NCBI RefSeq assembly: GCF_002101815.1
Contig: NZ_LQPM01000004.1
Coordinates: 16,834-80,833, forward strand
Reading direction: 5' to 3'
Source of the DNA: Mycobacterium paraense
GTDB lineage: Bacteria > Actinomycetota > Actinomycetes > Mycobacteriales > Mycobacteriaceae
DNA length: 64,000 bases
Part shown: piece by piece, positions 1 to 9,104 of the stretch
Layout of the letters: each line of letters begins with the position of its first letter
Position numbering within the stretch: the stretch's first letter is position 1
The notes under the pieces: model-generated
Seen by the model: the letters and a program-made list of their open reading frames with translations, nothing else
The model's database searches: none
Told to the model about the DNA's origin: nothing
Position numbers and translations under genes: made by a program

Positions 1-279
1 ATGCAGCGCTACAACTTTCAGTTCACCGGCCAGCGGTTCTTCCGCATCCGCGACGGCCGCCTGGACGGCCAGCTGCGCGACGTCGCCTACCAGGCCACCA
101 CCACCGACTTCTGGAATTCGATGGAGGCCGTGGGTGGTCCATCGACCTGGCGGCTGGGCGGCGCGTTCAACTGCGGCAAGGCGCAGCCCGGGCAGGTCGC
201 CCCGGTCAGCCACGGCTGCCCGTCGGCGCTGTTCCGCGGCGTCAACGTGCTCAACACCGTCAGCGAGGGCGGCCGATGA
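1..279 (+). CDS. tldD: TldD-family metalloprotease, C-terminal fragment (5' end outside window)
   Basis: The open frame enters from the left edge and gives the last 92 residues of a TldD/PmbA-family protein; the ending with HGCPS and VNVLNTV is typical of TldD C-termini. TldD pairs with TldE to form a heterodimeric zinc protease that processes peptides; only the TldD subunit carries the metal site, which lies outside this window. Its stop codon overlaps the start of the next gene (ATGA at 276-279), so the two are translationally coupled. From memory the order matches M. tuberculosis Rv2315c-Rv2314c-Rv2313c. Confidence 0.85.
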   Translation: MQRYNFQFTGQRFFRIRDGRLDGQLRDVAYQATTTDFWNSMEAVGGPSTWRLGGAFNCGKAQPGQVAPVSHGCPSALFRGVNVLNTVSEGGR

Positions 280-1649
280 TCACCCCACAGCACGTCGTCA
301 ACCTGGTCCTGGAAGAGGCGGCCAAGCTCGGCGGCGCCAACGAGACCATGGTGCTGGTCACCGACAAGGTCGAGGCGACGTTGCGGTGGGCGGGCAATTC
401 GATGACCACCAACGGGGTTTCGGTGAACCGCAGCATCACGGTGATTTCCGTGGTGCGCCAAGGGGACAGCGCGCACATCGGGACGGTGGTGTCCGCCGAG
501 GTGGATCCGCGGGTGATCCCCGGTTTGGTGGCCGCGTCCCAGCAGGCGGCCCGCTCGGCGCCGGAGGCCGGTGACGCCGCGCCGCTGCTCTCCGGGAGCG
601 GCGAGCCCGCGGACTGGAACGCGCCGGTGCCCGGCACCGGACCGTTGGTGTTCTCCGATGTCGCCGACTCGTTGAGCCGCGGGTTCCGCGGCGCCGATCG
701 GCTGTACGGCTTTGCCCACCACAGCGTTTCGACGACGTTCCTGGCGTCGTCGACGGGGCTGCGGCGGCGCTTCACCCAGCCAACCGGCGCGGTGGAGATC
801 AACGCCAAGCGCGGCGACGCCAGCGCCTGGGCGGGCATCGGCACCGCCGACTTCGTTGACGTGCCGACCGATTCGCTGCTCGAGCAGTTGTCGATGCGGC
901 TCGGCTGGGCCAAGCGCAGCGTCGCGCTGCCCGCGGGTCGCTACGAGACGATCATGCCCCCGTCGACGGTGGCCGACATGATGATCTACCTGGCCTGGTC
1001 GATGGCCGGCCGTGGGGCGGAGGAGGGCCGCACCGCGCTGTCGGCGCCCGGTGGCGGGACGCGGGTGGGGGAGCGGCTCACCGATCTGCCGCTGACGATG
1101 TTCTCCGACCCGTTGGCGCCCGGATTGGCCTGCACGCCGTTCGTCGCGGCGAGCAACTCCTCGGAAACGGTGTCGGTGTTCGACAACGGCATGGAGATCG
1201 GCCAGGTGGACTGGATCCGCAACGGGGTGATCAACGCGCTGGCCTACCCGCGGGCCACGGCCCACAAGTTCGACGCCGACGTCGCGGTCGCCGCCGACAA
1301 CCTGGTGATGACGGGCGGGTCGGCCGAGCTCGCCGACATGATCGCGGGCACCGAGCGCGGCCTGCTGTTGACCACGCTGTGGTACATCCGCGAGGTCGAC
1401 CCCACCACCCTGCTGCTCACCGGGCTGACCCGCGACGGGGTCTACCTCATCGAGGACGGCGAGGTGACCGCGGCGGTCAACAACTTCCGGTTCAACGAGA
1501 GCCCGCTGGACCTGCTGCGGCGGGCCACCGAGGCCGGGGCCAGCGAGAAGACCTTGCCGCGCGAGTGGGGCGATTGGGCGACCCGGGCGGCCATGCCGTC
1601 GCTGCGGATCCCGGACTTCTACATGTCCTCGGTGAGCCAAGCGCAGTAG
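276..1649 (+). CDS. tldE: TldE/PmbA-family metalloprotease subunit
   Basis: A 457-residue protein of full PmbA/TldE length. It begins ITPQHVVNLVLEEA and shows the family pattern: an N-terminal helical domain, a middle beta domain, and a C-terminal segment with FNESPLDLL near the end. TldE lacks the zinc site and acts with TldD. The start ATG overlaps the tldD stop by four bases. The length and order agree with M. tuberculosis Rv2314c as I remember it. The substrate of the actinobacterial pair is not evident from the sequence. Confidence 0.9.
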   Translation: MITPQHVVNLVLEEAAKLGGANETMVLVTDKVEATLRWAGNSMTTNGVSVNRSITVISVVRQGDSAHIGTVVSAEVDPRVIPGLVAASQQAARSAPEAGDAAPLLSGSGEPADWNAPVPGTGPLVFSDVADSLSRGFRGADRLYGFAHHSVSTTFLASSTGLRRRFTQPTGAVEINAKRGDASAWAGIGTADFVDVPTDSLLEQLSMRLGWAKRSVALPAGRYETIMPPSTVADMMIYLAWSMAGRGAEEGRTALSAPGGGTRVGERLTDLPLTMFSDPLAPGLACTPFVAASNSSETVSVFDNGMEIGQVDWIRNGVINALAYPRATAHKFDADVAVAADNLVMTGGSAELADMIAGTERGLLLTTLWYIREVDPTTLLLTGLTRDGVYLIEDGEVTAAVNNFRFNESPLDLLRRATEAGASEKTLPREWGDWATRAAMPSLRIPDFYMSSVSQAQ

Positions 1650-1652
1650 CGT

Positions 1653-2486
1653 GTGGGAATGCTGACCCAGTTGGTGGCACTCTTCCCGGGTGATGGGCGT
1701 CTCGCGGGCCTGGTGCGGCGGGTGTGCGCGCAGACGTTGTCGCTGCCGCCGTTACCCGCCCCGGTCGAGGTTGGCGAGCCCGCGTCGGAGGCCGAGGCCG
1801 CCGTCGCCGAGTTCGCCGAGCAGTTCAGCGTCGACGTGTCGGCGGTGACCGGCCAACAGCGGAAGCGGTTGTGGAAGGCGTTGGGCGACAGCACGTTTAG
1901 CGTGGTGACGCAGATCTACATCGCCGATTTCGTGCCGCGGGTGCGGGCCGGGCTGGAGGCGCTCGGCGTCGGGTCGGAGCACCTCGACTGGGTGGACGGG
2001 CCGGTCGCCTGGGACCACACCAGCGAGCCGTCGGACGTGGTGTTCAACGACTTCCTGCCCGCGGTCGCCCGGATGCGCGCGTTGGACCCCGTCACCGCCG
2101 AGCTGGTCCGGCTGCGCGGCGCGGCGCAGCATAACTGCCGGCTGTGCAAATCGCTGCGCGAGACCACCGCGCTGGACGCCGGGGGATCGGAGTCGCTGTA
2201 TGGCGACATCGAGCGCTACGAGGACTCAAGTCGGTTAACCCGCCGCGCTAAAGCAGCGCTGCGCTACACCGATGGGTTAATTTGGACCCCTGCGCACCTC
2301 GTCGCCGACGTTGCCGCCGAGGTGCGCTCCGAGTTTTCCGAGGCCGAAGCCGTCGAGCTCACCTTCGACGTCATGCGCAACGCCAGCAACAAGGTCGCCG
2401 TGTCGCTGGGTGCCGACGCCCCGCGGGTCGAGGAGGGCACCGAACGGTACCTGCTCGACGCCGAGGGGCAGACGGTCTTCAGCTGA
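1653..2486 (+). CDS. AhpD/carboxymuconolactone-decarboxylase-like protein (Rv2313c-like)
   Basis: A 277-residue protein following tldE by three bases, probably the third gene of the operon. Residues around 150-165 read [14 protein letters not shown]; the CxxC pair on a helix is what AhpD and carboxymuconolactone-decarboxylase-fold proteins use for peroxidase or disulfide chemistry, and the C-terminal helix with the [11 protein letters not shown] segment fits that fold. The usual histidine just after CxxC is not clear, so peroxidase activity is uncertain. The start is GTG 1653; ATG 1659 two codons later is equally possible. The orthologue appears to be Rv2313c by position. Confidence 0.65.
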   Translation: MGMLTQLVALFPGDGRLAGLVRRVCAQTLSLPPLPAPVEVGEPASEAEAAVAEFAEQFSVDVSAVTGQQRKRLWKALGDSTFSVVTQIYIADFVPRVRAGLEALGVGSEHLDWVDGPVAWDHTSEPSDVVFNDFLPAVARMRALDPVTAELVRLRGAAQHNCRLCKSLRETTALDAGGSESLYGDIERYEDSSRLTRRAKAALRYTDGLIWTPAHLVADVAAEVRSEFSEAEAVELTFDVMRNASNKVAVSLGADAPRVEEGTERYLLDAEGQTVFS

Positions 2487-2490
2487 CGGC

Positions 2491-2682
2491 TTAGCCCCCG
2501 CCCCCACCGCCGGCGCCGGCGTCGCCAGTGAAGTAGTAGTCGACGTCGGTGGGGTCGGCGCTGATCGTGGTGTTGGCCGGGTGGGTGGCGTCCGCGAATG
2601 CCGCTAACGGTGCCGCGGCCGCCCCTGTGATGGCGAGCGCCGCAAGACTGGCACGTATACCAAGGCGCGTTGTTCTGCTCAT
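2491..2682 (-). CDS. Small secreted Gly-rich-tailed protein
   Basis: A 63-residue protein. ATG 2682 is chosen because GGAAGGAAA lies just upstream and the protein then begins MSRTTRLG, followed by a clear signal peptide (hydrophobic ALAITGAAAAPLAAF, cleavage likely at AFA-DA). The mature part is about 30 residues and ends in a run of glycines. No family is recognised. It is convergent with the preceding gene with only four bases between the stop codons. A longer frame starting at 2763 has no ribosome site and would bury the signal peptide. Confidence 0.55.
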   Translation of the reverse strand: MSRTTRLGIRASLAALAITGAAAAPLAAFADATHPANTTISADPTDVDYYFTGDAGAGGGGGG

Positions 2683-3305
2683 TGCTGATTTCCTTCCAGG
2701 CTTCATTGACTGTTGGTAATGCGCGCGCATTAAGTCGGAGTGTGCGCCGCAAGTGGTGGTCAATCCAGCGCAGCAGGTAAACGGAAGGTTAAGGAAAAAT
2801 ACCTTTTTGTTTCCGTAGTTTCACGTTCGGGAATGCGTCCGACTTCGGCGATAAGCCCGTTCCTGCAGCGTGGCGGTTGCCCCAAATTGCCTTCTCCCCA
2901 CAGGAATTAGCTTCTTGACACGCCTGCTGAAGCGCCGATCCGGGCGGGAAATGAGACCCCCTTCGCGCACCGGCTCAATTTCGCATTGTGGGCATCCGAC
3001 GGGTTGGCCTGAATGTCTGCGCGCCTCTAATGCGTCGCCGAGAAAAACGACCCGCCGCAATCCGTTTCGTGCGTCGGCTGCTGAATCCCGTCGTTAAATT
3101 CTCGTTAGGCCGGCCTAGGTTGGCTTGGCGCCCCAGCCGCTCTGGCCGGCGAGCTGCCGCAAGGGAAGTGTGAGGATTCTTCATCGGTGTTCGATAGGGG
3201 CGTGCGCGCTTCGCAGCCTCGACTTGGCCGCTCGCACCGGGGTCGCCGTCGTCTTCGGTAAGGTCTCCGGTGCGTTGCCGAAGTGGCAAGGTAGCAAGCA
3301 GCGCT
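2683..3305. other. Intergenic region, no gene recognised
   Basis: About 620 bases between the small secreted protein and the tRNA. Short open frames here on both strands are Arg-rich shadows without ribosome sites. The left part should hold the promoter of the small secreted protein, which reads leftward. I see no repeat or structured RNA that I can name. Confidence 0.4.
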
Positions 3306-3379
3306 GGGGCGGTAGCTCAGTTGGTTAGAGCCGCGGACTCATAATCCGTTGGTCGCGGGTTCGAGCCCCGCCCGCCCCA
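3306..3379 (+). tRNA. tRNA with anticodon CAT (elongator Met, or Ile2)
   Basis: A 74-nt cloverleaf can be drawn by eye: acceptor GGGGCGG pairs with CCGCCCC, the D arm is TAGCTCAGTTGGTTAGAG, the anticodon stem GCGGA/TCCGT encloses CTCATAA, and the T arm is GCGGG-TTCGAGC-CCCGC, with discriminator A and no encoded CCA. The anticodon is 3340-3342. The first acceptor pair is a normal G-C, which argues against initiator tRNA. CAT can also be the lysidine-modified Ile2 tRNA; I favour elongator Met but cannot settle it by eye. Confidence 0.93.
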
Positions 3380-3398
3380 CGGTAAACCGTGTATGACC

Positions 3399-3478
3399 TC
3401 GGCTGATGTGTGACAGTTCGTCTTCGGCTGATGGGTGACGGTGTTTCGGCTGATGCGTGACAGTGGTGTCGGCTGACC
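3399..3478. repeat. Degenerate tandem repeats downstream of the tRNA, possible relic IS end
   Basis: Three copies of TCGGCTGATGNGTGACRGT begin at 3399, 3424 and 3446, and a shortened fourth (TCGGCTGACC) at 3469, so the period is 22-25 bases. The last copy lies inside a GTGTC...GACAC inverted pair. Serial short repeats of this kind occur in the ends of IS21-like elements, where the transposase binds them; that comparison is from memory. No transposase gene is present nearby. Confidence 0.5.
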
Positions 3479-3522
3479 TTGACACTTCTTCGCTGAGAAG
3501 TTGTGCGTGTCGGGCTAGACAC

Positions 3523-4401
3523 TTAGTCGCGTCCGCAGAGCCGTTCGACGCCGCGTAGGAGTGCGGAATGGTCGAGGCTGCCGTCGCCGTTCGCGCGAGC
3601 CGAGGCCATCAACTGAGCGACGGCGGCACCGATCGGAGTGATGACGCCGGCCTCGCGGGCCGCGGCGGTGAGAATGCCGAGATCCTTGTGGTGCAGGTCG
3701 ATGCGGAAGCCGGGGTCGAAGGATCTGGTCAGCATGGTGTGCGCCTTGTGAGCCAGAACCGCTGATCCAGCCAGGCCCCCGCCGAGCACTTCGATCGCGG
3801 CTTCGGTGTCGACCCCGTAGGCCTCCAGGAAGACGATCGCCTCCGCGAGGACCTGAAGGTGGGCGGCGACGATGAGTTGGTTGGCCGCCTTCACCGTTTG
3901 TCCGGAGCCGCTGGGTCCGACGTGGACGACGGTGGTCCCGACTGCGTCGAGAACCGGCTTGGCGGCGGCGAAGTCCTCGTCGGTACCGCCCACCATGATC
4001 GACAGCCGGGCGTTGATCGCGCCTGTCTGGCCGCCCGAGACCGGTGCATCGATCATCCGGAAGCCGCGCTTGCGCGCCTGGGCAGACAAGCTGGCGGCGA
4101 CGTCGGGCCGGATGCTGGAGAAGTCGATGATCAACGTGCCGGGCGATGCGCTGTCGAACACATTATTCGGCTCGGTGAGCACAGCTTCGACGTCGGGCGA
4201 GTCGGGAAGCATCAGCGCAACCACGTCGGCGTCTCGAACCGCGGTCGCAATCGAATCCGCCGCCTCGCCGCCGGCATCGACGAGGCCGGCGGTCCGTTCG
4301 GGTGACCGGTTGTATCCGGTGACCCGATGCCCGGCTCGGACGAGATTGACGGCCATCGGGCTGCCCATGATGCCGAGGCCGATGAACGCGACCGTGCTCA
4401 C
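3523..4401 (-). CDS. Beta-hydroxyacid dehydrogenase (3-hydroxyisobutyrate / tartronate-semialdehyde reductase family)
   Basis: A 292-residue NAD(P)-dependent dehydrogenase. The N-terminus STVAFIGLGIMGSPMA is the dinucleotide-binding loop, DAPVSGGQTGA near residue 120 is the substrate-binding signature, and GQTVKAANQLI holds the catalytic lysine and asparagine. GTG 4401 is chosen because GAGGA sits five bases upstream and the Rossmann strand then begins at residue 2; the longer frame to 4545 has an Arg-rich, unrelated start. It follows the dehalogenase-like gene by 38 bases on the same strand, so they are probably co-transcribed. The exact hydroxyacid substrate cannot be told. Confidence 0.85.
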   Translation of the reverse strand: MSTVAFIGLGIMGSPMAVNLVRAGHRVTGYNRSPERTAGLVDAGGEAADSIATAVRDADVVALMLPDSPDVEAVLTEPNNVFDSASPGTLIIDFSSIRPDVAASLSAQARKRGFRMIDAPVSGGQTGAINARLSIMVGGTDEDFAAAKPVLDAVGTTVVHVGPSGSGQTVKAANQLIVAAHLQVLAEAIVFLEAYGVDTEAAIEVLGGGLAGSAVLAHKAHTMLTRSFDPGFRIDLHHKDLGILTAAAREAGVITPIGAAVAQLMASARANGDGSLDHSALLRGVERLCGRD

Positions 4402-4439
4402 CGCGGTCCTCGCTTTCTTCGTGTGCAGTCGATTCGGTG

Positions 4440-5381
4440 TCAGATAGGAAAGAAGCTCATCAACGCCGCGGCGGTCTCTTCCGGGAGTTGTTCGGGGATG
4501 AAGTGTCCTGACGGCAGCGCGGTCGTGGTCACCGTCGCGGCGCACTGAGCTTGCCAGAGAGCCTGTGCGTCGAACAGTCGGTGCACTGCTCCCCGTTCAC
4601 CGACCAAAACTTGTGTGTCGCAGAGGATCTTCTGTCCGAGGTCGCGACTGCGCTGGTCGTCTTCGAGGTCGATACCGGCACTGGCTCGGTAGTCCTCGGT
4701 GCTGCTGTGGATGGCTTCCGGTGTGCAGAACGCGCGTTCGTATTCGGCGGCCACACCGTCATCCAGGTAGTCCACATCACCGCCGGCGAGTTTCCGCAGC
4801 ACGATATCGAGGTAGCCGGCAGGATTGCCGCCGATCAGCGATTCCGGCAGAGGCGCTGCCTGAATGAGCAGGAACCAGTGGAAGTAAGCTGTCGCGAATT
4901 CCCTTGTGGTGGCGTTGTACATGTCCAGTGTCGGCGCGATATCCACCAGCGACAACTTGACGACACGGGCGGGATGATCCAGCGCCAGGCGCGCTGAAAC
5001 GCGGGCGCCGCGGTCGTGTCCGCACAGGTAGAAGGTGTCCCGCCCGAGCTGATCCATGACGGTGACGAGGTCATTGGCCATCGCTCGCTTGCTGTAGTTG
5101 CTGTGGTCGGGGCGTCCCGCCGGCTTGGACGAGTCGCCGTAGCCGCGCAGGTCCGGGATCACCAGGAAGTACCGGTCCCGAAGTTGCGGTGCGACTCGGC
5201 GCCACATCAGATGGGTTTCGGGGTAGCCGTGCACCAGCAGCAGTGCGGGTGCGTTCGGGTCGCCGCCGTAGCGGGCGAAGATCGATACCTCTCCGACGTC
5301 GAACGTGCGCGCGTCAAGACCCGGGAACCAGCGCGCGTCCACCGGGGCGGAGGCCTCGTCGCGATCCGGCGCATCGGACAT
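4440..5381 (-). CDS. Haloacetate (fluoroacetate) dehalogenase-like alpha/beta hydrolase
   Basis: A 313-residue alpha/beta hydrolase. The oxyanion motif is HGYPETHLMW and the nucleophile is the Asp in CGHDRGARVSARLALDHP. The second Arg in DRGAR is one of the two carboxylate-binding arginines of fluoroacetate dehalogenase. The acid is probably the Asp in LVDIAPT, the halide-binding His-Trp pair is in YFHWF, the Tyr-containing stretch DYRASAGIDLEDD matches the third halide ligand region, and the base is the His in SGHFIPEQ. These positions together fit the haloacetate dehalogenase H-1/FAcD family better than epoxide hydrolases. SD AGGGGG lies before ATG 5381. The substrate remains inference. Confidence 0.75.
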   Translation of the reverse strand: MSDAPDRDEASAPVDARWFPGLDARTFDVGEVSIFARYGGDPNAPALLLVHGYPETHLMWRRVAPQLRDRYFLVIPDLRGYGDSSKPAGRPDHSNYSKRAMANDLVTVMDQLGRDTFYLCGHDRGARVSARLALDHPARVVKLSLVDIAPTLDMYNATTREFATAYFHWFLLIQAAPLPESLIGGNPAGYLDIVLRKLAGGDVDYLDDGVAAEYERAFCTPEAIHSSTEDYRASAGIDLEDDQRSRDLGQKILCDTQVLVGERGAVHRLFDAQALWQAQCAATVTTTALPSGHFIPEQLPEETAAALMSFFPI

Positions 5382-5457
5382 GGTCGCTGCCCCCTTTGTA
5401 CGACGATCGTGAAGTGGTCAACTGCCAATACCTAAGCATGTGACCACCTCATGGTCG

Positions 5458-6322
5458 TCACCGCCCGATGTGTGCCAGGACGTGCTTGGACCAGATATCG
5501 GGAGATTCGAGCGGACTGAAATGCCCGCAGTTCTCCAGGAACTCGAGCGTGTAGTCCGAATAGAAGTCATCCAAGGTGTCACTCCACGCCTGCGGGAACA
5601 ACGGATCCTGGTCGGGCCACAAGATGGTAACCGGCTTGGATAGTCGCTCATCGGGTGGCGGAGTCGTCTCGTTGGCATAGTAGGTGATCGGGTTGCCCTC
5701 CGGGTTGCGGAACCACAGCACGCCGGCCAGGAAATCCCCAGGGGCCGAGTGGTTTTCGGTGAGGTGGTCGAGAAGGTCGGCGACGACGGTCGATCCGGGC
5801 GCCGACCAGTTCGCCAAGTTCTCCCACAGCGCCGCACGCACGGCGTCGGGCTTACCGTCGATGATCGTCTTCGACGAGTTCGGACTTGTAGAAGATCGCA
5901 TGCACGAAGGCGTTGACCGCGTCCTCCTCGAGGATACGGCGCCCGACACCCATCGTGGGGGGTGCGATGACAAGCGACCGCGCGAGGTCGGGGCGCGTCA
6001 TCGCGATCGTTTGGACGGTGAAGCTGCCGACGTCATACCCGCACAGCACGGCATCGCTGATGCCCAGCTCTTCGAGGAGGGCGATGACGCCGCCCACCTG
6101 GCGGCTGAGCGCATAGGCGGTCGGGTCTGCGAGGTGTTTGTCGGACTTGCCGTAGCCGCGCAGGTCGAGCACGGTGACGTCGGCGTGCGGCGTCAGCTGC
6201 GGCACCACCCGGGAGTATTCCCTGTGGTCGCCCGGGTTTCCGTGGATCAGGACGACCGGTACTCCCTGTCCGGAGCGTTCGTAGTAGAGCCTGAAGCCGT
6301 CATGTTCGGTTGAGTATGGCAT
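5458..6322 (-). pseudogene. Alpha/beta hydrolase interrupted by a frameshift
   Basis: Two overlapping frames together spell one hydrolase. The first (start ATG 6322, with AGGAAGGGA upstream) gives MPYSTEHDGFRLYYE, the oxyanion motif HGNPGDH and nucleophile Asp in CGYDVGS, and runs to HAIFYKSELVE before going out of frame. The second continues with TIIDGKPDAVRAALW, the acid in WPDQDPLF and the base in CGHFSPLE, ending at 5458. The join lies around 5868-5878, where one missing base explains it. It could be a real pseudogene or a sequencing error. The enzyme would have had an Asp nucleophile, like epoxide hydrolases and dehalogenases. Confidence 0.75.
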
Positions 6323-6463
6323 CGAACGTCCCTTCCTGTCGGCGCGACGAGGCGTCGTCACCGCGACGCATCGTGCGGGCGCATGGCCGCGAAAAGCCTT
6401 TGGTGGGAGCGGGTCTCGGCTCCTAGTGCTGATCGTAGAAGGGTATGCGTCGCACGATCGGGT

Positions 6464-6486
6464 GCTGGCTGGAAACGATCGTTGTT
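6464..6486 (-). promoter_or_regulatory. 23-nt shared element upstream of the frameshifted hydrolase
   Basis: On the minus strand this 23-mer is identical to 9105-9127 on the plus strand. Its core is the palindrome AACGATCGTT. It lies about 140 bases upstream of ATG 6322 and has the same orientation to that gene as the other copy has to the hydrolase at 9219. It is probably an operator for one of the two AraC proteins encoded between the copies. Confidence 0.6.
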
Positions 6487-6529
6487 TGACTGATTTTCCC
6501 GGCGCGACCCCGTGTGCGGCCCGGCCTGT

Positions 6530-7675
6530 TCAGTTTCTGACTGCTCGCCATTGGCCGGTCGGCAGCCTCGAGTCGTCGGACCGGAAGGCCTCGCGGTAGG
6601 CGTGGGGGCTGACTCCGACGATGCGTCGAAATGTTGGCCGCAACGACACCGCGGTAGCCAGGCCGACCTGGCGGGCGATGGCGTCGACCGTCAAATCCGT
6701 GCGTTCCAGGAGATTTTGGGCGCGCAAGATGCGTTGGTCGACCAGCCATTGCAGTGGCGAAATTCCGGTCTGGTCGCGGAAGCGCCGGTCGAAAGTCCGG
6801 CGGCTGAGGCCGGCTTCGGCGGCCAGCTCGTCGATGTCCACAGTGTGCAGATGAGCGATCGCGTACGCCATCACTCGCCCCAGATCGAGGTCGCGAGAGC
6901 TGGTCGGTACTGGACGATCGACGAACTGCGCCTGATTGCCACACCGTGCGGGTGACAGCACCAGGTGTCGCGCGATCGCGGTTGCCGCCGCCGCGCCCCA
7001 GTGCCTGCGTACGACGTGCAGGCATGCGTCCAGCCCGGCCGCCGTGCCGGCGCTGGTGATGATGTCGCCGTCATCTACGTAGAGAACAGACGGGTCCACC
7101 CGCACTGACGGATAGCGGGCGGTCAGCGTCGGCGCATGCAACCAGTGCGTGGCGGCGCGTCGACCGTCGAGCAGACCGGTGGCGGCGACGACGAACGCTC
7201 CCAGACACAGGCTCATCAGAAGGGCGCCGTCCGCGTGCGCCGCGCGGACCGCCTCCAACGGTTCTGGCGGCGGAACCTGGTGAGGGCTACGCCAGCTCGG
7301 CACGATCACGATTCCGGCGCGATCCAGCGCCTCCAATCCGTGTGGTGGGTGAAATCCGACGCCATCGGTGGTTTTCATCGGGCCGGCTTCACCGGCGACG
7401 GGCAGGACGGTGAAATGGGGTGCGCCGCTGGGGTTCATTCCGAACACACTCATCGGTACCGACGTCTCGAACATCGAGGCCCCGTCAAACATCAGCACGG
7501 CGATGACGCTCAGGTCGCGCGACCCGTTCGTCGGTCGTGCGGCGATGGGCTCGACATCGTCGGGCGCCGAAGTCCGCCGCCGCGATACTAGGTTTCGGCG
7601 CGGCCTGGTCGGCGCGTTGACGCGGGCCTGATGGGCCGGCGGAGCGAGCGCTGGGCCTGAATGAACCGTGGTCAT
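6530..7675 (-). CDS. GlxA-type AraC family regulator (DJ-1/PfpI domain plus HTH)
   Basis: A 381-residue regulator. After a roughly 50-residue Arg/Pro-rich leader, residues 55-225 form a DJ-1/PfpI-like amidotransferase fold (SVIAVLMFDGASMFE, SLCLGAFVVAATGLLDG, DIITSAGTAAGLDACLH). Residues 275-370 hold two AraC helix-turn-helix motifs (LSRRTFDRRF and the VGLATAVSLRPTFRRIVG segment). Proteins of this build usually activate nearby catabolic genes when a metabolite binds the first domain. ATG 7675 has GGGAGG seven bases upstream. It lies between two hydrolase genes that share a 23-nt upstream element. Confidence 0.85.
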   Translation of the reverse strand: MTTVHSGPALAPPAHQARVNAPTRPRRNLVSRRRTSAPDDVEPIAARPTNGSRDLSVIAVLMFDGASMFETSVPMSVFGMNPSGAPHFTVLPVAGEAGPMKTTDGVGFHPPHGLEALDRAGIVIVPSWRSPHQVPPPEPLEAVRAAHADGALLMSLCLGAFVVAATGLLDGRRAATHWLHAPTLTARYPSVRVDPSVLYVDDGDIITSAGTAAGLDACLHVVRRHWGAAAATAIARHLVLSPARCGNQAQFVDRPVPTSSRDLDLGRVMAYAIAHLHTVDIDELAAEAGLSRRTFDRRFRDQTGISPLQWLVDQRILRAQNLLERTDLTVDAIARQVGLATAVSLRPTFRRIVGVSPHAYREAFRSDDSRLPTGQWRAVRN

Positions 7676-7858
7676 GCCGACGCCTCCCGTCGTTGTCGGT
7701 CAGTGCATGGAGATCCGATTGCCCGCAAGGATCCGATGGCTTATGGTCGCGCGCGGAACCGGCACGGTGTGTGCTGGAACTGCACGCCTGTGTGCGCCAA
7801 CTGCAAACTGATGGCCGCTGCCGTCACGGCGCACCGCGCCGGCAGCCGGCGGCGCCCG

Positions 7859-8851
7859 CTACTGTGCCGGTGCCGGATAAACCCCGGGCGTTGCACCGGT
7901 GCGCAAGCGCTGACCGCGCCAGTCACTGGGCGACAGCCCGTATGCGGCACGGAAGGCCCGACTAAAACTCGACATGTCGGAGAATCCCTGCCGGCGAGCG
8001 ACGCTGGCGATCGTGACACTGTCGGGGCATTCGGCGAGTTCATGGCGCGCCGCTTCCAATCGGCGGGTCCGGATCCACTGCGACAGGCTGATATCCGCGT
8101 CGGCGAGCACCTTGTACAGATGGCGAACCGAGATGAAATGCGCGGCGGCGATCCTTTCAGCGCTGAGATCCGGGTCGCGTAGATGCCGTGACGCATAGTC
8201 CAAGATGCGCATCCGAAGCGTGTTGGCGAGGGGCTCGGCAGCTCGGTCGGGGTATCCCAACTGGGTCACGATGACCGCGCGCAGCAGTTCGATGCTCGGA
8301 TGCCCGGCAAGGTCGCCATTGACCGTCGTGAATAGGGACGGATCCGATGCCAGACGGCGCAGATAGTCGAACGTCAGCGAGGCCAGCGGATGGTCCGGAA
8401 CCAGCGGCACCGCGCACGCGTTGCGAATGAGGTCTGGCGGCAGCGCGAGGGCCGAGTGAGGGATCTGGAAAAACTCTCCCCCCATTCCCTCTTCGTTGAG
8501 CAGGGTGTAGGCCGCTGTTGAGTCGTACATCGCCATCGCACCCGGCTGCAGCACCGCTTCCCTGTCCTCCTGCACCACCATGCTTGTGCCGTCCAGCTGG
8601 AGGTTGACGAACACTGTCGGCTCCACGCCGTCACGCGCGAGCGCCGGAGTGCGCTCCACCCGATTCGCGGTCGTTCGACCGGAGCAGACTTTAAGTTCGC
8701 CGAGCGGCGTGACCAGCCCGTGAGCCGTCGCGTCCGGCCCGTCCTGGATCCAGTGCCACTCGACGGACACCATCGCCGCGCCCATCGCCCAGTGCATGTA
8801 GTCGGCGCGTTCCATCGGGTCGACGCTGTCGGTATCAAGAACGATGGCCAC
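7859..8851 (-). CDS. AraC/XylS family transcriptional activator
   Basis: A 330-residue protein with an N-terminal sensing domain like AraC_binding_2 (residues about 20-200) and a C-terminal double HTH (ISVRHLYKVLADADISLSQWIRTRRLEAAR, then ASVARRQGFSDMSSFSRAFRAAYG). The start is GTG 8851 with AGAGGAAG upstream. It is divergent from the epoxide-hydrolase-like gene at 9219 with 367 bases between them, the normal setting for an activator and its target. A second AraC gene follows 183 bases downstream. Effector unknown. Confidence 0.85.
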   Translation of the reverse strand: MAIVLDTDSVDPMERADYMHWAMGAAMVSVEWHWIQDGPDATAHGLVTPLGELKVCSGRTTANRVERTPALARDGVEPTVFVNLQLDGTSMVVQEDREAVLQPGAMAMYDSTAAYTLLNEEGMGGEFFQIPHSALALPPDLIRNACAVPLVPDHPLASLTFDYLRRLASDPSLFTTVNGDLAGHPSIELLRAVIVTQLGYPDRAAEPLANTLRMRILDYASRHLRDPDLSAERIAAAHFISVRHLYKVLADADISLSQWIRTRRLEAARHELAECPDSVTIASVARRQGFSDMSSFSRAFRAAYGLSPSDWRGQRLRTGATPGVYPAPAQ

Positions 8852-9104
8852 GCAAACACTTCCTCTTATGCGTTGGGCGACTGCTCAGCCACAGATCACG
8901 ATTCTAGCTGGCCTAAGGCCGCCGGCGCGCCCCCCGGAAGCCGACCGGACGGATTGCCGGCAATCATCAGCCCTACGACGGACGGACCGCCGCGAGGCGC
9001 CCCCGTACGGGTCGCCCGTGCGCGGCAGTGCACGCACCTGGTTGACGCGGCGTGCCGAGGGTCCCGCGCGACCACATGTTGGCCGCCTCGGGGGAAACCG
9101 GTCT

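Noticed and set aside
87..1640. 517-residue open frame on the minus strand opposite tldE
   Set aside because: Arg/Gly/His-rich shadow of the high-GC tldE frame; no ribosome site or family signature.
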